DNA from: Sphingomonas panacis
GTDB lineage: Bacteria; Pseudomonadota; Alphaproteobacteria; Sphingomonadales; Sphingomonadaceae
DNA length: 64,000 bases
Assembly (NCBI RefSeq): GCF_001717955.1
Contig: NZ_CP014168.1
Location: 4,061,501 to 4,125,500, forward strand
Direction: 5' to 3'
The translations under genes and the position numbers were made by a program. The notes beneath the pieces are model-generated. The model was given only the letters and a program-made list of their open reading frames with translations, was not told where the DNA came from and ran no database searches. Positions 59,101 to 64,000 of this stretch are shown here, piece after piece (position 1 is the first letter of the stretch; each line of letters starts with the position of its first letter).

Positions 59101-62100
59101 ATATCGTTGCCGGCGCCGCCATCACGAACACCCGTCATCACCCAATCATCACCATCGGTCTTCGACGAAAGCAGTTCGACGACATCGAAGCTCGTCAAGC
59201 CGCTATAGGTTTCTGTCGTTGTATCCTGAAAATAGATGTTCTCTATTACGCCAGCATATTGGCCCCAATATTGATAATCGCCGTCATAATTTGGGAACTG
59301 CCAGAAATAGCCTTCGACGGTGAGCTTGTCGCCGCCCGTAAAGGCAATCACCAGATCGGAACCATCCCGCGAAATATCAGCGTCCGCAAGAGTAACACCG
59401 GGGCCGCTGAAAAGGATGGAGTCCTGACGTCCGCCATTGTCATAAATGATATCATGGCCGAAACCGGCCTCGAACCTATAGGCGTCGGCTAGCCCCTCGC
59501 TAGAGGCTCCGATGAGCACGTCATTACCAGCTCCACCCGTAAAGACGGTGGTGGATTGATATTGGTAGCTCCTGTGAAACAGCACGTCATTGCCGTCGGT
59601 GCCAACGGTCCGATCAAGGGCACTCAAATCGAGGACTGTACCATCCTCAAACTCAATGGTGAACGAGGCGCCATCGGCGTAATAGATGAATGTGCTACCG
59701 TTGAAGCCGTTGAAGGTGATCCAGTTGTTCCCATTGATGATGCGGAAATCCTGGGCCGTCATGCCCTCGGGGGCAATGAAGCGGGCGTTCCCCGAGCCTA
59801 CATTGATGCTGTCCTGACCTTCGCTCAGATAGAAGGTGTCATTGCCGCCAAAGCCATCGATCTCATCGTTGCCACCGAGCCCCTTGAAGACATCGTTGAG
59901 GAGCGATCCGGCCAGAAGATCATCATATTCCGTTCCGGTGATGACGGCCGTATCATAGTTGGTCTGGATCTCCGCCAGGATATCCGAGAGCGGTACGATC
60001 GAGCTGTCGGAGAGCCGCAATTCGGTGACCACCGAATGCTGCAGGCCACCCGCGACGATGATCTGGTCATCGGTATTCGCGACACGGATGAGAAGATCGC
60101 CGCCGCTCACCCCCGTGCGCTCGAACTGGAGCATGTCGCGGGTTATCCCGGCCCGGAACATGATGGCATTGTCCGCTGTCGGATCGATAATGAGGTCACG
60201 TCCGAAACCGGGATCGAACGTATAGACGTCCGCCCCGCCGTCTCCACGCAGGACATCGTTGCCCGCGCCGCCTTCGATGGTATCCGCATAGGATGCACCG
60301 ATGATGGTGTCGTTGCCGGCTGTGCCGGTGTTGAGGAGCTGATCCAGGTGTCCGAACGGCATCGTCGCGCCATCCGCAAACGTGAATGCCTCGATCTGCG
60401 TGCCGTTGCCGAGGCGCTGGCCCTTGATGACGAGCGTCGCCTCGCTTCCGGCGATGCGGACGAGGACATCGCCCGAGCTGCCTTCGACCAGGGCAAAACT
60501 TACATCGGCCCGATCGGCGGCAATGACGAGCGTGTCGATCCCCGCGCCGTTGACCGAGCGATCCAGAAGGGTGTCGTTGCCGGAATTCGGTCCGAAATGA
60601 TAGATGTCGGCCTTCCCCGAGCCGATGAGCTGATCGTCCGTGCTACGGTAACTAAAGCTGATCCCGTCCCCGGCGCGGCCAAGTATGATCGTGCCGCCCG
60701 TGCCGTCTGGCCCGACGATTTCATCGTCGGTCATCAGCTCTGCTATCGAAGCGCTGCTGCCATCCGCAAACTTGATGATCTCGACGCCGAAATGCGCCTG
60801 CGACTGGAACACGCGAAGGCTGAAATCGAGAGAAAAGCCGCCATCCAGCGTATGCAGCGTGATAATCCCTCGACCATCGACAAAGGCATAGTCCACGACC
60901 ACTTCCGCGCGATCGACGTCGACGAGGTGAACGGTGTTTTGGCCGTTGATGTCATCGACGTGAATATCGCCTGCCTGTCTCGACACGACATAGGTGTCGT
61001 TGCCGCCACCGCCGACCAGATCGTGGACCCCATCGCCAGCAATGATGATGTCCGGATTGATACGTCCAATGGCAATTTGCGACGCATCGGTGACGATGAT
61101 GGCTGCTCTGATCTGGGCTGTCGTATAGCCAAGGCCGCTTATGGCGAGATAGGAGCTTGCCGATGAGTCAATCTGGGCGTCTGTGACCCCCAGCGCCGAT
61201 TTGTAATGAGACACCAGGCCGAGCATGGTGTGCCAATATGTCAGAGCGTCCCTGGCATCGGCGGGCGTTTGCGCCGCGATCGAGGTCATGATCCCGGAGA
61301 GCGATGCGCCATCTTCGGCCGAGAAGAACGCGGCGCCCGCATAGCTGAGGCCTGGCGTCAGCGTGGCGCCGAGGCTGGTCTGCCCGAGAAGCTGCGCGGC
61401 GGTGCGGGTGAGGATATCCTGCCATTCAGGGATCAGGATAGCGGCTGCGTCCGCGCGCGGATTTGGGCCGACGCGGCTCTGGACGAACTCGCTGCCGCTG
61501 ATCTGTTCGATCGCCGCGAGCCACTGCGCGTTCATGTTGACGCCACGCGAATCCGGCGCGACGGCATCGGCGCCGGTCCAACGCAGGAGAATCTGCTCGA
61601 CGCGTTCGGTGATTTCCCCGACCTGCGAAGCGTCGAGGTTGGCGAAGGCCCGAACCATCTCGGCCAGCGCCGGGTCGCGCGCCATTGCCACGTCGAGATC
61701 GCTGAGCGTGCCGCTGCCGATCAGGAACGGCAGCGCGGAGATGTCGGCCGAGATAGTGACGTCGATGACATTCTCGCGCGTGTCATATTGATCGATCGAG
61801 AGCCAGGCGTCGTACATCTGCACGAGCGCGCCGTCCGATCGCGTGATCGACGACATGTAGGTGACTTCGGTGCCGTCGCATCCGCAGTCGAGATCATCGG
61901 ATTGCCGCGTCGACAGGCTGATCGAGACCAGCCCCAATTCTTCCAGGGTTTTCAGTTCACCTTCGTCGGTGATGGCATCGCCATTGGCGTCCACCCAAAC
62001 CCGCAGCGTAGCGAAGTCCGTATCCAGCGCCGAGATGATACCGTCACGATTGCTATCGAGCTGGCCCAGTTCAACGAAGCCATCGGTTCCCGATCGGCCG

Positions 62101-63365
62101 CCATCATCGAGGCGCGATCGGCCTCCCAGGGAGTCCACGCTTCCTGTGCCGAAAAGTTCGCTGCCATTGTCGATCTGACCGTTTCCGTTGAGGTCGCGGA
62201 CAAGGAAGCCATCACCCGAAAGCGACCAGGCGACACGTTCGCGGAAGCCGTCATTGTCGAGATCGAAATAGGCCGTGCTGTCGTACAGTTCGCGAACGAC
62301 ATTCCGATCGCCGTCGAGGTCGATGATGAGCGGGTCGCGGGTACATTCGGCCTGCTGCTGGTCGGGGCGCTCCTCGCGAAGGCGGATTCCGCCATCGCCG
62401 TTACGGAAGGCGTCGAGATAGATTTTTCCACTTCCGTAATCGATGGTAAGTGCACCGCCCGACAATATGTACTTGGTGCCATCAGCTCCAAGATATGTGA
62501 GGCCATCTTCTTCCTCGTCCGATGGGCTGGGTGCGCACGGATTTTCTGGAGGGAGAGTCCTCTCCCCACCTATCAGCAGCTTGGCTTGCCCACCTTCTTC
62601 CCCGCCGGCTGGCAGAGCGGCACGTGCCATGCTGCGAGGGGTTCCTTCCGCAGTATACAGCATTGAGCCGGAACCCGCCCTATCTGCAAGATGGTCCTGA
62701 TTGCTGAAGTAGATTTTATCGGCGCCACCACCGCTGTAGATGACATCACGGACGCCATCGTCCGAATAGACTGAGCCGTCCTTATAGCCTCCGATGATGA
62801 TGTCTGAACCGGTACTGCCGCGGAGCACGTCGGCACCACCCCGTCCTTCAATATAGCCGCCCGAGGAGTTAGCGGTAATGATGTCAGCGCCATTTCCACC
62901 AACGGCGGCATAAGCGTTTCTGAAAGTGATCGTGCCGCCTGCTGCAGTGAGCGTTTGGCGGGCGACGTCGGATAAATTAATCGTGACGCTACCCGTCATA
63001 CCATAGACAGATACCGTATCGGCAAAGCCAGGGGAGGCGGATGACGAACTTAGGTTGAAGCTGTAACTGGCAAAGCTCGCTATCTCGGTCGAATCGGAAA
63101 TAAGCAGCGTGTCCGCGCGACCTGTGCCCATCCATTCTTCGACGGACGTCAGCTCCAACCGGCCATCATCGTTATACGCGGCGACCTTGCCTCCGCTACC
63201 CAATTGAATGGTAATTGCCTTGTCGGAGTTGCCGAGATCCGCCTTGTCGGTTCCTTCCCCACCATCGACCGAGACCGTGGATGGAACGTTCGCGAGAGAA
63301 CCTACCGACACCGTGTCATCATGTTCGGTCAGCTTGATTTTTTTCGATATCGTAGAGCGATGCAC
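53136..63365 (-). CDS. Giant RTX / Ig-like / CBM2 surface protein (main part)
   Basis: About 3,400 residues in one open frame. From its N-terminal end (right) to 55.9 kb it holds dozens of RTX nonapeptide blocks (GGAGNDVLRGDGGADVYTF, GGGGNDTYVV) interleaved with haemolysin-associated repeats (FADGATM, FGDGQLLSWQDV), which bind Ca2+. From about 55.9 to 53.8 kb come one cadherin-like unit (GEAWFDYVVKDGNGG) and at least five putative Ig units (NTFSDADGDTLVLTA, LPAWLSFDG). The last 230 residues resemble one or two CBM2-type domains (TSDWGGGLSQSVTVNNIGF, ITSVWGATATELANGDI, FGFNANYSG). It is most likely a type I secreted adhesin or matrix/cellulose-binding protein. The upstream part is in another frame (63319-64000), linked through an A7 tract at 63338-63344. 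Confidence 0.85.
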   Translation of the reverse strand: MHRSTISKKIKLTEHDDTVSVGSLANVPSTVSVDGGEGTDKADLGNSDKAITIQLGSGGKVAAYNDDGRLELTSVEEWMGTGRADTLLISDSTEIASFASYSFNLSSSSASPGFADTVSVYGMTGSVTINLSDVARQTLTAAGGTITFRNAYAAVGGNGADIITANSSGGYIEGRGGADVLRGSTGSDIIIGGYKDGSVYSDDGVRDVIYSGGGADKIYFSNQDHLADRAGSGSMLYTAEGTPRSMARAALPAGGEEGGQAKLLIGGERTLPPENPCAPSPSDEEEDGLTYLGADGTKYILSGGALTIDYGSGKIYLDAFRNGDGGIRLREERPDQQQAECTRDPLIIDLDGDRNVVRELYDSTAYFDLDNDGFRERVAWSLSGDGFLVRDLNGNGQIDNGSELFGTGSVDSLGGRSRLDDGGRSGTDGFVELGQLDSNRDGIISALDTDFATLRVWVDANGDAITDEGELKTLEELGLVSISLSTRQSDDLDCGCDGTEVTYMSSITRSDGALVQMYDAWLSIDQYDTRENVIDVTISADISALPFLIGSGTLSDLDVAMARDPALAEMVRAFANLDASQVGEITERVEQILLRWTGADAVAPDSRGVNMNAQWLAAIEQISGSEFVQSRVGPNPRADAAAILIPEWQDILTRTAAQLLGQTSLGATLTPGLSYAGAAFFSAEDGASLSGIMTSIAAQTPADARDALTYWHTMLGLVSHYKSALGVTDAQIDSSASSYLAISGLGYTTAQIRAAIIVTDASQIAIGRINPDIIIAGDGVHDLVGGGGNDTYVVSRQAGDIHVDDINGQNTVHLVDVDRAEVVVDYAFVDGRGIITLHTLDGGFSLDFSLRVFQSQAHFGVEIIKFADGSSASIAELMTDDEIVGPDGTGGTIILGRAGDGISFSYRSTDDQLIGSGKADIYHFGPNSGNDTLLDRSVNGAGIDTLVIAADRADVSFALVEGSSGDVLVRIAGSEATLVIKGQRLGNGTQIEAFTFADGATMPFGHLDQLLNTGTAGNDTIIGASYADTIEGGAGNDVLRGDGGADVYTFDPGFGRDLIIDPTADNAIMFRAGITRDMLQFERTGVSGGDLLIRVANTDDQIIVAGGLQHSVVTELRLSDSSIVPLSDILAEIQTNYDTAVITGTEYDDLLAGSLLNDVFKGLGGNDEIDGFGGNDTFYLSEGQDSINVGSGNARFIAPEGMTAQDFRIINGNNWITFNGFNGSTFIYYADGASFTIEFEDGTVLDLSALDRTVGTDGNDVLFHRSYQYQSTTVFTGGAGNDVLIGASSEGLADAYRFEAGFGHDIIYDNGGRQDSILFSGPGVTLADADISRDGSDLVIAFTGGDKLTVEGYFWQFPNYDGDYQYWGQYAGVIENIYFQDTTTETYSGLTSFDVVELLSSKTDGDDWVMTGVRDGGAGNDILVGGGLANTYVFAAGYGHDVIKDGYYDRNGSYYQDTLIFTGLSSNDVTISRDPSDPLSIVFTIKATGETLTIDGTPDDGHNAVIGMNSSEGPGGITIEHFQFTDVTLSLEDVANRVLAARASDGDDVIYGINSYGRIDGGAGDDTIILPAGSETIIITPDSGHDILTIEEVARYGFTIEFQGMEPGDVVLLPVGEVNGIKGNHLQIVTRSGASLTILNGADEQLQTPSELGRGPAFEIRIPGADFYASYSGGYGPLGEPLQNGTAGVDYLSANFWDSEGATFDPQGGNDLIFSAGGIDTVLFGRGYGEDRHYAAPAQTGGLPPQNGFAAANGDVLIVEMLDGLGPDDVSISWLQDQIGLAELRINDTGDRLIFDAALLQEIRFADGQTIIRDGDTFLLDGLGEQVVLPTPTVEYGDDIVVDAGEEAGGTALDEGFVLTGGNATFHFGTGSGFDYAWDETIDAVLYNDEELPVDWQPSTLVLDDVDDISELLLVRSGDDLEIYIPSTGDKLALASQFGVASGIVGTIILSNGTQLAWNDVLTSISIVRDTTQYDEPVIAQSNETITAPPGFVSLVANGSNVTFDIPSATGVQFIGFTVGITLDGEPADPDWLPSNIVLHHEMSAYHFRRADDDLIIRDTTTGNETYISGQFAMNGGVIANFTFADAADPSGSIAYDWSYFDGDNIILSLPSTPTYFSTLEQIATAGIDRLQLSAGDEIDSLAGDDAIISLEGGSTLIFGAGDGNDHFSSATIRTGSIYDESYVGDTVRLEGIASLDELRFLRGGDNLVDLVVEIRATGERLTIAEQFGLAESPLPSATSVHYLPIVTSFVLDGDTMIDWGTVAKRIEGTDLGGGNRIVTGTQGGVLDGGAGADSLEGGTGDDIYVFDRAYGEDVIRDAGGSDRVRFGTDITLADVYFSRAGENGADLLVEVMGADRLALTIAGQFSSSGSRVESFEFGDGQLLSWQDVQRIILSNISTGGDDVIVAFATNDQITAKAGNDQITGGAGDDVIDGGAGRDVAIFAGVASDYEVTILDGVTVVRDLIAGRDGTDTLRNIEDLRFLGDTASVPVTPPNSAPVAGPLAASAIEDQVLVITRATLLGLASDTDGDSLNLTAVVNGTHGQAWIDLDGNIRFRPAADYAGEAWFDYVVKDGNGGQASGRVTVTVSPVNDAPVVAVALATQIVDEDMPVSIAIPATTFADVDGDVLTLSATLADGTPLPAWLSLVDGVLAGQPPANFNGTLSIAVAALDGSLTATTTFDLVITPRNDAPTVITPLPDVTIVPGAILSILIPSAMFSDADGDTLVVSVSGVEGTSLPAWLSFDGQYLSGAVPADFTGSLDIQVAANDGRARAIDLFTLSVSGNSAPIVANPLLDVSTLEDGAIDFSIPANTFSDADGDTLVLTATLGDGSALPAWLSFDGGRFTGMPPANFSGSLALRVQASDGSQHVASSFDLVIAPVNDAPTATIDPQDRISLLEGAPVSQLVRIVGQDVDGDALGYAIQSGNAVGLFSINQQGFLSSTRTAVQTDVGIHTLEILVSDGHGGTVLQTVEVEIVDVNNEPGTSTPEISVSATEDLPFSYMVPADLFTDPDGDPLTITTSALPDWLSYADGVFSGTPDQSAVNDGSVIITLSATDGHGGAPATAQLTIMPANVNDAPVLAETLADHTIGGGTAVNFTLPPSAFTDEDGDSLSYAVALADGSALPGWLSFNAGTRTFTGTAPANASTLDIRVTASDGSLTASDDFSLTIEQGTSGSGSTAGFGFANLNSWYNPSWGGGYIVTYNYTVQADAIVDGHLKAWDIVSGYDGPGTVVGGWLNGFNGGASFTIAQDGAVFSTVGQGYQPDLTVGTTFQLSLQVNGAGYEADDFDFTIFDRDAQPNLADAGDTDIEVGMTSDWGGGLSQSVTVNNIGFAKIDDWSLILDTPNGVDLDITSVWGATATELANGDIRFEALDWNATIAVDGETSFGFNANYSGVSSLHLNEEQFAIA

Positions 63366-64000
63366 GCTTGAAATCGAAGAGACCGCCTGGATTGAATCCT
63401 CCGCCTTCCTCGAACACCAAGCCCGAAAAGGGAACCGCCGAGCTCTGGTCGGAGAAAACCAGCCGGAGGGCGTTCTGTGTCTTAAACTCTATTGAATCGA
63501 CACCGCTGCCACCGTCAATCAGCGCTGCATTTTTAAAAACCGTGATTGAGTCATTGCCATTGCCCGCATGAATAATGCCAACATCATCATTGAGCGAAAT
63601 GTTGCCATCGGCATTCTGTCTGGCAGCCCAGATGTCGCGTTGGTCCAAAGCCGCTATGACGTCACCAGAGAGGTATTGACCACCGTAGGCTTCAGATATG
63701 AAATGGTTGATCTCTAGAATAGCGGAAGCAGCCGTGAAAGGCATGCCTTCAATTCCCAATAGATCCCATAATTGGAAAAAGAGATCCGGGATTGAGTTTA
63801 TTGTGGGCAAAGCACGGGATGCGGCCTCTACCATTACGAAAAAGTCGTAAGAGTCTCTCGTGTTTTCTAGAATATTTTCTTTTAAAAAGGTGTCGTCGCC
63901 TAGCAATACAAATAACGGATTCCCTGACCAAATCGCGACGTCCTTGAGGGGCAAATCGCGAATTGATTGTTGAGCGTCCCGCTCACCAATCTGCCTCAGC
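63319..64000 (-). CDS. N-terminal part of the giant RTX protein (partial, runs off right edge)
   Basis: The frame is open to the right edge (codons before the TTG at 63954 read IGERDAQQSIRDL), so the true start lies outside. It contains a helical segment (FFVMVEAASRALPTINSIPDLFFQLWDLLGIEG, ALDQRDIWAARQNADGNI) then RTX-like NGNDSITVF and LIDGGSGVDSIEF. It ends KRASLYDIEKNQADRT at a TGA only because the frame is off by one: removing one A from the A7 tract gives YDIEKIKLTEHDDTVSV and continues into the 3,400-residue frame. The frame break could be a sequencing slip, a phase-variable tract or a real mutation. Confidence 0.75.
   Translation of the reverse strand, partial: LRQIGERDAQQSIRDLPLKDVAIWSGNPLFVLLGDDTFLKENILENTRDSYDFFVMVEAASRALPTINSIPDLFFQLWDLLGIEGMPFTAASAILEINHFISEAYGGQYLSGDVIAALDQRDIWAARQNADGNISLNDDVGIIHAGNGNDSITVFKNAALIDGGSGVDSIEFKTQNALRLVFSDQSSAVPFSGLVFEEGGGFNPGGLFDFKRASLYDIEKNQADRT
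63338..63344 (-). repeat. A7 homopolymer at the frameshift in the RTX gene
   Basis: Seven A on the coding (minus) strand, GAAAAAAATC. Six A would restore a single reading frame. Homopolymer runs this long are uncommon in GC-rich coding DNA and prone to slippage. Confidence 0.8.

Noticed and set aside
59556..61166. Long plus-strand frames opposite the RTX gene (also near 56 kb and 61.2-62.7 kb)
   Set aside because: They mirror the regular RTX repeat codons and show no protein family of their own.
63338..63344. The A7 tract as a programmed -1 ribosomal frameshift site
   Set aside because: A -1 shift leads into a TGA within a few codons; joining the frames needs a net +1 shift or loss of one A.
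53136..63365. The many short DNA repeats in the RTX gene as a CRISPR array or satellite
   Set aside because: Repeats are imperfect, in frame and encode GGxGxD blocks; spacers are not uniform.

Overview
The window is GC-rich DNA from an alphaproteobacterium, most likely a sphingomonad. The clues are a sphingonodin-type lasso peptide locus, TonB receptors with a DIVVTGSR box, a TorF-type porin, and sphingomonad plasmid or ICE genes: a methyltransferase/strawberry-notch helicase, a large ParB-like protein, and a CHC2/Toprim protein next to a DUF5818-like gene. Together with several toxin-antitoxin pairs and broken transposases, this points to a megaplasmid or an integrated conjugative element. 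It is accessory DNA rather than core chromosome.

Layout. 1-6.1 kb: a partial gene, a decayed IS5-family element with a CTAG target duplication, two small unknown genes, and the methyltransferase-helicase. 6.3-17.8 kb: the most unusual locus. It holds a LuxR-type regulator; a C39-peptidase ABC exporter, HlyD adaptor and JmjC-like oxygenase in a tightly overlapping operon; a small glycine-zipper gene; a secreted retropepsin-PDZ protein; and three genes whose products share one double-glycine leader. Behind that leader are a proline-rich 96-residue peptide, a JAMM-type metalloprotease-like domain and an HExxH metalloprotease-like domain. Each protease gene is followed by a 150-residue secreted protein that could be its immunity partner. 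A shared palindrome (AACACCCCT and its inverse) lies upstream of the oxygenase operon and of all three leader genes. Both protease proteins carry, at identical positions just after the cleavage site, a [DE]IVV[NT]GxR motif like the TonB box of the receptor encoded at 29.5 kb. I read this as a candidate TonB-dependent, double-glycine-exported protease bacteriocin system.

17.9-22.7 kb: ParB-like protein, winged-helix regulator, VapBC and a nucleotidyltransferase-HEPN fusion. 22.9-27.4 kb: an ArgP-like regulator divergent from a diiron oxidase-like protein, an RhtA-type exporter, a PRMT-like methyltransferase and a TorF porin, probably making and exporting an amino-acid-derived compound. 27.8-37.6 kb: a lasso peptide locus with ECF sigma, FecR, TonB receptor and isopeptidase on the plus strand, and precursor, B protein and cyclase on the minus strand. 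The 45-residue precursor gene is at 36648-36785. 38-46 kb: CHC2/Toprim protein, a DUF5818-like protein, transposon debris, a broken SulP transporter, M24-fold protein, stress membrane protein, a Phd/PIN pair and a GGDEF-EAL protein. 46-53 kb: two related MarR-like regulators, a MerR/CDF metal module, YnfA, a GNAT acyltransferase with a divergent LysR regulator, and a TacAT pair. 53.1-64.0 kb: one giant RTX/Ig-like protein ending in a CBM2-like domain, running off the right edge and interrupted by a frameshift at an A7 tract.

I saw no rRNA genes, no CRISPR array and no tRNA gene. All family calls come from reading the translations, not from searches.
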